Positions 48,459 through 55,799 of a stretch of 64,000 nucleotides of DNA are shown in pieces. The notes beneath the pieces were generated by a model. It was given only the letters and a program-made list of their open reading frames with translations, was not told the origin of the DNA and did no database searches. This DNA comes from Actinomadura coerulea (GTDB taxonomy: Bacteria > Actinomycetota > Actinomycetes > Streptosporangiales > Streptosporangiaceae), in NCBI RefSeq assembly GCF_014208105.1, contig NZ_JACHMQ010000001.1:6448001-6512000 (forward strand), in the 5' to 3' direction. A program made the translations under genes and the position numbers. Within the stretch, counting starts at the first letter, position 1. Each line of letters starts with the position of its first letter.

Positions 48459-51400
48459 GTGAGCAACGGCCCCACGCTTCCGGAAGGGCTAGGCGGGACG
48501 AGGACGAGCCCTCGATGGAGTGGCTCGGCGAGCTCAAGTCCGACGCGGACGACCCCGAGCTCCAGCCGGTCAACCCCGCCGTGACGCAGGGCTTCAAGGC
48601 CATCCTCGAAGAGGACCAGCAGCCTCCCGCCCTGCCCGGCGCGGACGACCCGGCCTCCGAACCGGCCCCGGGGCCCTTCACAGGGCCCATCCCGGTGCTG
48701 AACGTCGAAGAGCCCGCCCCGGGCCCCGCCGCGTCCCAAGGCGGGCCTGACCAGGACTTCGCGCGAGCCCTGGAAGAGGAGCGCTCCAGCGGCGACCCCA
48801 CGTCCACCGTCGTGGACCCGTCGCTCACCGCGCCCGACCTGAGCGCCTTCGCCGCGCCGCCGCCCGCCCGCGGCACGGGCACCGGCCCGCAGCCCGTGGT
48901 CGGTTCCGGCACGGGCCCGCAACCGGCGGTCGGTCACGGCACCGGCCAGCAGCCGGTAGTGGGCCACGGCACCGGCCAGCAGCCGGTGGTCGGCCACGGC
49001 ACCGGCCAGCAGCCCGCAGTGGGCACCGGCACGGGCCCTCAGCCCGCGGTCGGCTCGGGCACGGGCCCGCAGCCGGCGGTTCGTCCGGGCACCGGCCCGC
49101 AGCCTCTCATCGACCTGAACTCGGGCCCGCTGTCTCAAGGCCCCGGCACCGGTCCGCTGCCCCCGGTGGGTCCGGGCACCGGTCCGCTGCCCCAGGTGGG
49201 CCCCGGCACGGGCCCTCAGCCCGCCGTAGGCACCGGTACGGGCCCCCAGCCCGTCATCGGGCGCGGCACGGGCCCGCAGCCGACCGTGCGCCCGGGAACC
49301 GGCCCGCTGCCCGCCATCGGGCAGGGCACGGGTCCCCAGCCCCCGGCCGGCCTCGGCACGGGCCCGCTGCCCGCCGTCCGTCCAGGGACGGGCCCGATCC
49401 CCAGGGTCGGCCCAGGAACGGGCCCGCTCCCCAGGGTGAGCCCGGGGACGGGGCCGCTGCCCGCGGTCGGTTCCGGCACCGGACCCCAGCCCGCCGTCGG
49501 GCGCGGCACGGGTCCGCAGCCGTCCACCGGCCACGGCACGGGCCCCCAGCCCGCCGTCGGGCGGAGCACGGGTCCGCAGCCCGCCATCGGCCGCGGCACC
49601 GGGCCGCAGCCCGCGCTCGAAGCGCCCGCGCACTACGACCAGGGCACCGACACGGTCGCCGTCGCCGCCGCGTCTCCCGAGCGTCCGCAGCCGTACGCCG
49701 AGCTGGGGATGAACGACGAGGAGTACCAGCGCGTCCGCAACATCCTGGGACGCCGGCCCACCTCGGCCGAGCTGGCGATCTACTCCGTCATGTGGAGCGA
49801 GCACTGCTCCTACAAGAGCTCCAAGGTGCACCTGCGCCAGTTCGGCGACAAGGCCCCCAAGACCGACAAGCTCCTCGTCGGCATGGGGGAGAACGCCGGT
49901 GTCGTCGACATCGGCCAGGGCTGGGCGGTCACCTTCAAGGTGGAGTCGCACAACCACCCGTCCTATGTCGAGCCGTACCAGGGCGCCGCGACCGGCGTCG
50001 GCGGGATCGTCCGCGACATCATGTCGATGGGCGCGCGCCCCATCGCCGTCATGGACTCCCTGCGCTTCGGCCCGGCCGACGCCGCCGACACCCAGCGCGT
50101 CCTGCCCGGCGTCGTCGCCGGCGTGGGCGGTTACGGCAACTCCCTCGGCCTGCCCAACATCGGCGGCGAGACGGTCTTCGACGCCTGCTACGAGCAGAAC
50201 CCGCTCGTGAACGCGCTGTGCGTCGGCGTGATGAAGCACGAGGACATCAAGCGCGCGGTGGCCCCCGGCCCCGGTAACCAGGTGATCCTGTTCGGCGCCC
50301 TGACCGGCCCGGACGGCATCGGCGGCGCGTCCGTCCTCGCCTCGGCCACCTTCGACGAGGAGTCGCACCAGAAGCGGCCGTCGGTGCAGGTGGGCGACCC
50401 GTTCATGGAGAAGCTGCTCATCGAGTGCTGCCTGGAGCTGTTCCGCGAGGACCTCGTGGTCGGCATCCAGGACCTCGGCGCGGCCGGGGTGTCGTGCGCC
50501 ACGACGGAGCTGGCCGCGGCCGGCACCGGCGGCATGCACGTCGACCTCGACACCGTCCCGCTCCGCGACGAGACGCTCCGCCCCGAGGAGATCCTCATGA
50601 GCGAGTCGCAGGAGCGCATGATGGCGGTGGTGGAGCCCGCCAAGGTCGAGCGCTTCATGGAGATCTGCGCGCGCTGGGAGATCCCGGCCACCGTGATCGG
50701 GACGGTCACCGACACCCGCCGGCTGGTCATGACGTGGCGGGGCGAGACGATCGTCGACATCCCGCCGGTCACGGCCGCCGACGAGGGCCCCGTCTACAAC
50801 CGCCCGCTGGCGCCCCCGCACGACCTCGGCGCCATGCAGTCCGACACCCCGGGGCGGCTCACCCGCCCGTCCAACGGCGACGAGCTGCGCCGGACCGTCC
50901 TCTGGCTGGCCGGGTCCCCGAACCTCGCCGGCAAGACGTGGGTGACCTCGCAGTACGACCGGTACGTCCTGGGCAACACCGTCTTGGCGATGCCCGAGAA
51001 CGCCGGCGTGGTCCGCATCGACGACGAGTCGGGCCTCGGCATCGCGCTGTCCCTGGACGGCAACGGCCGCTACACCCGGCTCGACCCGTACGCGGGCGCG
51101 CAGCTCGCGCTGTCGGAGGCGTTCCGCAACGTCGCCGCGACCGGCGCGCGGCCCCTGGCCGTCACCAACTGCCTCAACTTCGGCTCCCCCGAGGACCCGG
51201 GGGTCATGTGGCAGTTCGCGCAGGCGGTCACGGGCCTGGCGGACGGCTGCCAGTACCTCGGCATCCCGGTGACGGGCGGCAACGTCAGCTTCTACAACCA
51301 GACGGGCGACACCCCGATCAACCCGACCCCGGTCATCGGCGTCCTCGGCGTCCACGACGACGTGCGCCGCCGGGTGAACATGTCGCTGACCACCGACGGC

Positions 51401-51910
51401 GCCACGATCGCCCTCCTCGGCGAGACCCGCGAGGAGTTCGGCGGCTCGGAATGGGCGCACGTCGTCTACGGGCACCTGGGCGGCCTGCCGCCGCTGGTCG
51501 ACCTGAAGGCCGAGGCGGCGCTGGCGTCGGTGATGGTCGCGGCCGTCCGCGACGGCCTGGTCAACGCCGTGCACGACCTCTCCGACGGCGGCCTCTCGCA
51601 GACGCTGGTGGAGTCGTGCCTGCGCGGCGGCCTCGGCGCCCGCATCACCCTGCACGGTGACCCGTTCGTCGCGCTGTTCAGCGAGTCGGTGGCCCGCGCC
51701 ATGGTCGTCGTCCGTCCGGGCGCCGAGTCCCGCCTCGCGGCCCTGTGCGAGTCGGCGGGTGTCCCGGTCAGCCAGATCGGCGTGGCGGGCGGCGACGCCC
51801 TGCACGTGACGGGCCGCGGCCCCGAAGGCGACCAGCAGGAGCTGTTCAGCATCGGCCTCTCCGAACTCCGCGAGGCCCACGAGCGCATGCTCCCCACCTA
51901 CACCGACTGA
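48455..51910 (+). CDS. purL: Phosphoribosylformylglycinamidine synthase subunit PurL with long repeat-rich N-terminal extension
   Basis: Protein of 1151 residues; ordinary small PurL is about 740-760. Residues ~412-1151 are a normal PurL: YAELGMNDEEYQRVRNILGRRPT, the active-site stretch YSVMWSEHCSYKSSK, VESHNHPSYVEPYQGAATGVGG and later PurL domains. It makes FGAM from FGAR with PurQ and PurS. Residues 1-141 are acidic and Pro-rich (MEWLGELKSDADDPELQPVN); 142-390 hold 25 units of a ten-residue repeat, consensus GTGPQPAVG plus one; 391-411 are a linker. ATG overlaps the purQ stop as ATGA and no stop interrupts the frame. A weak alternative start is an internal ATG at 49709. The repeat region varies synonymously between copies, as expected for translated sequence. 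Confidence 0.93.
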   Translation: MSEQRPHASGRARRDEDEPSMEWLGELKSDADDPELQPVNPAVTQGFKAILEEDQQPPALPGADDPASEPAPGPFTGPIPVLNVEEPAPGPAASQGGPDQDFARALEEERSSGDPTSTVVDPSLTAPDLSAFAAPPPARGTGTGPQPVVGSGTGPQPAVGHGTGQQPVVGHGTGQQPVVGHGTGQQPAVGTGTGPQPAVGSGTGPQPAVRPGTGPQPLIDLNSGPLSQGPGTGPLPPVGPGTGPLPQVGPGTGPQPAVGTGTGPQPVIGRGTGPQPTVRPGTGPLPAIGQGTGPQPPAGLGTGPLPAVRPGTGPIPRVGPGTGPLPRVSPGTGPLPAVGSGTGPQPAVGRGTGPQPSTGHGTGPQPAVGRSTGPQPAIGRGTGPQPALEAPAHYDQGTDTVAVAAASPERPQPYAELGMNDEEYQRVRNILGRRPTSAELAIYSVMWSEHCSYKSSKVHLRQFGDKAPKTDKLLVGMGENAGVVDIGQGWAVTFKVESHNHPSYVEPYQGAATGVGGIVRDIMSMGARPIAVMDSLRFGPADAADTQRVLPGVVAGVGGYGNSLGLPNIGGETVFDACYEQNPLVNALCVGVMKHEDIKRAVAPGPGNQVILFGALTGPDGIGGASVLASATFDEESHQKRPSVQVGDPFMEKLLIECCLELFREDLVVGIQDLGAAGVSCATTELAAAGTGGMHVDLDTVPLRDETLRPEEILMSESQERMMAVVEPAKVERFMEICARWEIPATVIGTVTDTRRLVMTWRGETIVDIPPVTAADEGPVYNRPLAPPHDLGAMQSDTPGRLTRPSNGDELRRTVLWLAGSPNLAGKTWVTSQYDRYVLGNTVLAMPENAGVVRIDDESGLGIALSLDGNGRYTRLDPYAGAQLALSEAFRNVAATGARPLAVTNCLNFGSPEDPGVMWQFAQAVTGLADGCQYLGIPVTGGNVSFYNQTGDTPINPTPVIGVLGVHDDVRRRVNMSLTTDGATIALLGETREEFGGSEWAHVVYGHLGGLPPLVDLKAEAALASVMVAAVRDGLVNAVHDLSDGGLSQTLVESCLRGGLGARITLHGDPFVALFSESVARAMVVVRPGAESRLAALCESAGVPVSQIGVAGGDALHVTGRGPEGDQQELFSIGLSELREAHERMLPTYTD
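48878..49624 (+). repeat. 25 tandem 30-bp repeats coding for GTGPQPAVG-type decapeptides
   Basis: Twenty-four units of 10 codons and one of 9 run without a break. Nearly all start GTG-P/Q and keep Pro at position 6. Copies 2-5 have QQP instead of PQP and are nearly identical, suggesting recent local duplication; others differ at wobble bases (ACC/ACG, GGC/GGT/GGG) while keeping the residues. They lie within purL. Confidence 0.95.
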
Positions 51911-51918
51911 CCGAGCAC

Positions 51919-51950
51919 CGAAGGGCGCCCCCGACCGGGGGCGCCCTTCG
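51919..51950. terminator. Terminator after purL
   Basis: Perfect 14-bp stem (CGAAGGGCGCCCCC at 51919-51932, complement at 51937-51950) with a GACC tetraloop, 8 bp past the purL stop; it also serves the convergent DUF1737 gene. Confidence 0.88.
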
Positions 51951-51961
51951 CATGCCACGCG

Positions 51962-52141
51962 CTATTCCGGGCGACGAACGACCGCTTGAGCGACGATGAC
52001 ACGCTGCCCGTTGAACGTCACCGACGGAGGCCCGTGCAGCTCATAGCCCAGGTCGAGCGCCTCACTGACCCGCCGGCAGAACGTCTCGTCGTCCGGCCCG
52101 GTAAGAACCCGATACCGCGGAAGCTCCCGCTTTTCAGCCAT
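51962..52141 (-). CDS. DUF1737 domain protein
   Basis: Small protein of 59 residues. It reads MAEKRELPRYRVLTGPDD, then FCRRVSEALDLGYELHGPPS and VTFNGQRVIVAQAVV, covering the whole DUF1737 domain. Such proteins are short, cytoplasmic and uncharacterised. The ATG lies after a weak AGGG; codon use is like its neighbours. It is convergent with purL across the shared terminator. Confidence 0.88.
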   Translation of the reverse strand: MAEKRELPRYRVLTGPDDETFCRRVSEALDLGYELHGPPSVTFNGQRVIVAQAVVRRPE

Positions 52142-52674
52142 CCCCAGACCCTAGAGGACCCCCCTCCAAGAGCCCTGCGCCCACACCCCCACCGTCACCG
52201 CCGCCCCTCGGCGCCGTAGCAGACGGCGCCTCGGACCGTCCCACGCAGGATGGCGAATCCTCGTGCTCCGCGGCAGCCCGGCCTGATCTTCTGCCGGCAC
52301 CTGTGCTCTGGCACGCGCGCATTGACCAACTCCGCGAAGGATTGCGCCGCGTCCTGGCCTACGGACGTCCTAGCGAACGACCTGAGCTCCTGGAACTCTG
52401 ACAGCGGCGGCGGACCGGCACCGGCCGAAAGTCTGGCGGTGAGACGTTCGGGCCGAGAGCGATGCCGGCGAGGTCGAACGTCAGTGTGCGGCCTTCGCTC
52501 ATCACCCGGTCGACGTCCGACTGGGAGGGGCCGGTGATGCCGTCATTCGGAGCGACGCAAGATCGCGACCTGCGGCAATGTGACCCGGTGAGGCCGGCGG
52601 ATGGTCGCCGAGTTCGATGTGAACCCGGCCGCCTGCGCGCCCGCGAGGGCATGGCACTGGCTGAAGACGTCCTT
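52142..52674. other. Stretch without an intact gene, possible gene remnants
   Basis: No frame makes a full protein. On + the frame ending at 52402 finishes HARIDQLREGLRRVLAYGRP and ERPELLEL, which looks like a true protein end without its front. On - around 52440-52560 a short stretch SQSDVDRVMSEGRTLTFDLA also looks protein-like. They may be two truncated genes from a former insertion or deletion. Confidence 0.45.
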
Positions 52675-53157
52675 TCAGGACGTGCTGTGGAAGCCCTCGA
52701 TCGCGCTGCGGACGTGGCCGGAGAAGGGCCCCGCGTCCTCGGGCCAGGAGGCGACGAGCCGCTGGAGCAGCTCACGGTGCGCACGCAATCTCTTCGGCGT
52801 CGTCAGCTGACCGGCGGCACCGACCTGGATCTGGAGATCGTCGGCCTCGGTCAGCCGGACGAGCAGATCCTCCACCTCGGGGATGTCGAGGTCGCCCAGG
52901 GCGTGGATCGCGGAGCCGCGGACCCGCGCGTCCAGGCTCTCGTCGAGGGCGACGGCGCGTACGGCCGCCAGCAGCCGCGGGTTCGGCTCCTCGCCGTCGT
53001 CGAGGGCGGTGGACGCTGCGAGCAGTGCCTCCTCCCGGAGCCCGGGGGCGGGATCGCCGTCGAGCACGTCGGCGATCCGGTCGGCGTCCTCGTCCTCGCC
53101 GAGATGCCACACAATGGTGAGGAAGGCTGGCAGGCTGGCCGACCGCGGTCCTCCCAT
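52675..53157 (-). CDS. HEAT-repeat protein
   Basis: Protein of 160 residues made of short paired helices with HEAT-type spacing: LREEALLAASTALDDG, NPRLLAAVRAVALDESLDAR and VRGSAIHALGDLDIPEVEDL. It is all helical and acidic, likely a protein-interaction scaffold. The ATG follows GAGAGCTGGGAA. Similar small HEAT proteins in actinomycetes are uncharacterised. No obvious operon partner. Confidence 0.7.
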   Translation of the reverse strand: MGGPRSASLPAFLTIVWHLGEDEDADRIADVLDGDPAPGLREEALLAASTALDDGEEPNPRLLAAVRAVALDESLDARVRGSAIHALGDLDIPEVEDLLVRLTEADDLQIQVGAAGQLTTPKRLRAHRELLQRLVASWPEDAGPFSGHVRSAIEGFHSTS

Positions 53158-53352
53158 TTCCCAGCTCTCTCGTGAGCCCGTTCAAGGGTCCGCTCGGGCC
53201 GGCGTTAGGCCCGCCCGCGCTGCGGGCCGCAAGGGCTGGCTTCCGGCGTTCCGGGACGCGGCCCTGTTCAAGACCACGTCACAGGAAAGTCGCCATCCCG
53301 CCTCGGGGCGAGGTGCGGACTCCCAGCCAGGCCAACGCCTTCTTCAACGGTG

Positions 53353-53379
53353 CGAATAGCGCATCAGATGCTATTCGTC
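53353..53379 (-). terminator. Hairpin after the coiled-coil peptidase-like gene
   Basis: CGAATAG and CTATTCG pair around CAT-CAG-ATG with a 2-nt bulge (53354-53378), starting about 7 bp past the stop codon. Unusually AT-rich for the window. Confidence 0.5.
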
Positions 53380-53385
53380 CCCTTA

Positions 53386-54354
53386 CTAGAAGACCGAGAT
53401 GTGGACGTGGTCGTAGTGGTTGGCGGTTACGCCGCCTCGGTTCTCCATGGCGCGCCAGCCGGGGCTGCGCAGGTCGTAGATGCGCTGGCGCCAGATGATG
53501 TATTTGATGCCCAGGGCGCTGGCGTGGGCAATGGCGTAGGCGGCGGTGCGGTCGCCCAAGGACTGGGCGCTGCCGGAGGCCATGACGCCGCCCGTGGTCA
53601 CCATGAAGTCACAGGCATGGCCGGTGCCGTGGTCCTGGGGGTCGCCGGTCTGCCGGACGCAGCCGATCGTGGGGAAGGGGCCCGTCTCCAGGTCGAGGGT
53701 GTTCTTCACCTTGAGCATGCGCGGCGTGACGCCGCCCATGCCGACGCTCGGGGACTCGGGCTTGTACTTCTTGACCAGGGACTGGATCTGCGACTTGCGC
53801 CGTTTCAGGTCCTTGATCTCCTTGTTGAGCTCCGTCATCTTCTGCTGGGCCGCCTTGCGGGCCGCGAGCTGGTCGTTGACGAGCTTCTGGATCTGGGCGA
53901 CCTTGCCCGCCTTGTTCTGGGCGAGGTGGCTGACCAGGGTGGCGTTGCTCAGCAGGTCGGAGGGGTCGGCGTCGGCCAGGAAGGTGACGGTCGGGTCCTC
54001 GCCGTTCGTCATGTACTGGGACGCGGCGAGCTGGGCGACGACGCCGCGGGCCTCCTGGAGGTCGCGCTGCAGGTCGTTGGACTTGTCCAGCGCCTTCTTC
54101 GCGGCGTACTCGGCGTCCTTCAGCTTGGCGAGGTCGCCGCCGTACTCCTTGTCGAGCTGCTCGATCTGGCGGTTCAGTCTCGCGAACTTGCCGCTGTCGC
54201 CCGGGTCGAGGGGCGCGGACGCCGGCGCGGCCGCGGACGGCGTGGCGGCGGCGACCAGGGGCACCGCGGCGGCGAGGGCCACGAGAGCCGCGGCGGCGTG
54301 TCGCCGGCCATGGCGGCGGTCAGCGTGCCGACGGGTGGAGGCGGGGGTCTCCAC
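53386..54354 (-). CDS. Secreted coiled-coil protein with peptidase-like C-terminal domain
   Basis: Protein of 322 residues. A signal peptide (HAAAALVALAAAVPLVAAATPSAA) precedes ~150 residues of coiled coil (KFARLNRQIEQLDKEYGGDLAK, RKAAQQKMTELNKEIKDLKRRK), as in RipA/NlpC-type cell-wall proteins. The C-terminal domain has GCVRQTGDPQDHGTGHACDF and ends NHYDHVHISVF, with the His...Asp...His-x-His order of D-Ala-D-Ala-peptidase-like folds. It may cut or bind peptidoglycan. GTG at 54354 is chosen because GAGAGGAG lies 5-6 bp upstream; ATG 54372 precedes that site. Confidence 0.8.
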   Translation of the reverse strand: METPASTRRHADRRHGRRHAAAALVALAAAVPLVAAATPSAAAPASAPLDPGDSGKFARLNRQIEQLDKEYGGDLAKLKDAEYAAKKALDKSNDLQRDLQEARGVVAQLAASQYMTNGEDPTVTFLADADPSDLLSNATLVSHLAQNKAGKVAQIQKLVNDQLAARKAAQQKMTELNKEIKDLKRRKSQIQSLVKKYKPESPSVGMGGVTPRMLKVKNTLDLETGPFPTIGCVRQTGDPQDHGTGHACDFMVTTGGVMASGSAQSLGDRTAAYAIAHASALGIKYIIWRQRIYDLRSPGWRAMENRGGVTANHYDHVHISVF

Positions 54355-54458
54355 GTGTTCTCCTCTCGTCATGGCCAGAGGTCAATGGACGTCAAAGAGC
54401 CGTCTGCCTCGCCAAGGGTAGACCCCTGCGGTGAAGGGGCGCGGCGAAGGCACGAGAT

Positions 54459-54485
54459 GCCCGGCTCCCTTGCTGGGAGCCGGGC
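54459..54485 (-). terminator. Terminator after the subtilisin-like protease gene
   Basis: Perfect 11-bp stem (GCCCGGCTCCC at 54459-54469, complement at 54475-54485) with a 5-nt loop, about 20 bp past the stop. Confidence 0.8.
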
Positions 54486-54503
54486 CATCCTACGTGACGG
54501 GAC

Positions 54504-55667
54504 TCACAGCTTGCCCTTCCACAGGAGCCTGTTGGGCTGCGAACGCAGGCCCTTGAGGGTGTGGGTGGAGTTGTCGTTCAGCACCTTCTGCACCGTCGGG
54601 AAGGTGGCCTTCGGGTGGGTGGACAGGTACAGGGCGGCGACACCGCTCACGTAGGGGGCCGCCATGGACGTCCCGCTGAGCGCCTTGCTGCGGTTGCCGG
54701 GCCAGGTGGAGTAGATGCCGTAGCCGGGGGCGTTGATGTCGACGCACTTGCCCCAGTTGGAGAACGAGGCGCGCGTGTCGCTCTTGGTGGTCGCGCCGAC
54801 CGCCATGACCCAGCCCGCGCCGGCCGGGGAGACCTTGCACGCGTCGGCGTTCTCGTTGCCGGCGGAGACGGAGGTGAACACCCCGGACTTGGACAGGTTC
54901 ATCACGGCTGTGTTCACCGCGGTGGACTTGGGGCCGCCGAGGGACATGTTCGCCACGGCCGGCTTGGCGGCGTGGGTGCGCAGCCAGTTGGCGGCCTCGA
55001 CGATGTCCGACATCGAGCCCTCGCCCTTGCAGTCGAGGACGCGCATGGCCCGCAGCTTCACGGACTTGGCGGCGCCGTAGGTCTTGGAGCCGATGATGCC
55101 CGCGACGTGGGTGCCGTGGCCGTTGCAGTCACGCCCGTCGCCGTTGAACCTGCTCGCCGCCCAGGCGATCGAGGCGCGGCCGCCGAACTCCGTGTGCTTG
55201 ACGTCCAGGCCGGTGTCGATGATGTAGGCGTTCACGCCCTTGCCGGACGACTTGTAGGTGTAGGTCTTGGACAGCTTCGCCGACCGCTGGTCGATGCGGT
55301 CGAGCCCCCAGGGCAGCGGTGCGCGCTGGGTCGTGGTCGCCTTGACGATCTGGTCCTGCTCGATCGCGGCGACGCGGTCGTCGCGGCGCAGCTTGTTCAG
55401 CTGGTCGCCGTTCAGCCGCGCGGCGAAGCCGTTGAGGACGCCGTCGAAGCGCCGGACGCCCGTCGCCTTGACCTTCTTGGCGGCGGCGTCGGTGGACGCT
55501 CCGGACTTCAGCGTGACGATGTACCGGCCGGGCACCGGGGTGCCTTCCGCCGCCGTCACCTTCACCAGCGACGACGAGTCGTCGGCGAGGACCGGGAACG
55601 CTGCGGCGGCGCCGAGGCACGCCGTGACCGAGCCGACGAGCAGCAGCCTTCGGTGGACAGCCCGCAA
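54504..55667 (-). CDS. Secreted S8 family serine peptidase (subtilisin-like)
   Basis: Protein of 387 residues. Signal peptide (VHRRLLLVGSVTACLGAAAAF, cleavage near VLA-DD), an inhibitor I9 propeptide (GRYIVTLKSG...VLNGFAARL), and a catalytic domain with Asp in AYIIDTGLDVKH, His in NGHGTHVAGI and Ser in LSGTSMAAPYVSG. It matches aqualysin/proteinase-K-type enzymes. TTG at 55667 is chosen because AAGGAGG lies 4 bp upstream and it gives a proper signal peptide; ATG 55709 has no ribosome site. It is exported and self-activated. A TGCCA/TGGCA palindrome lies upstream at 55778-55791. Confidence 0.92.
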   Translation of the reverse strand: MRAVHRRLLLVGSVTACLGAAAAFPVLADDSSSLVKVTAAEGTPVPGRYIVTLKSGASTDAAAKKVKATGVRRFDGVLNGFAARLNGDQLNKLRRDDRVAAIEQDQIVKATTTQRAPLPWGLDRIDQRSAKLSKTYTYKSSGKGVNAYIIDTGLDVKHTEFGGRASIAWAASRFNGDGRDCNGHGTHVAGIIGSKTYGAAKSVKLRAMRVLDCKGEGSMSDIVEAANWLRTHAAKPAVANMSLGGPKSTAVNTAVMNLSKSGVFTSVSAGNENADACKVSPAGAGWVMAVGATTKSDTRASFSNWGKCVDINAPGYGIYSTWPGNRSKALSGTSMAAPYVSGVAALYLSTHPKATFPTVQKVLNDNSTHTLKGLRSQPNRLLWKGKL

Positions 55668-55799
55668 GACCCCTCCTTCTGCCGGGGCGCGCGGAGGCGT
55701 CCCGCTCATGATCGATGTTTCGATCGAGGGGAAACCCTAGCGGAACTGTCCTGATATGAGTCGAAAAATGGACGTATTGCCAGAGGTGGCAGAAGGAGG

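Noticed and set aside
48878..49624. Regular 30-bp repeats that could suggest a CRISPR array
   Set aside because: There are no unique spacers of uniform length; repeats are contiguous, in frame with purL and vary at wobble bases.
49709..51910. PurL starting at the internal ATG 49709
   Set aside because: No ribosome site there, while the long frame is coupled to purQ; kept only as an alternative.
48281..51958. Open frame of 1225 codons on the strand opposite purL
   Set aside because: It is the mirror of purL in high-GC sequence; the residues are low-complexity and match no family.
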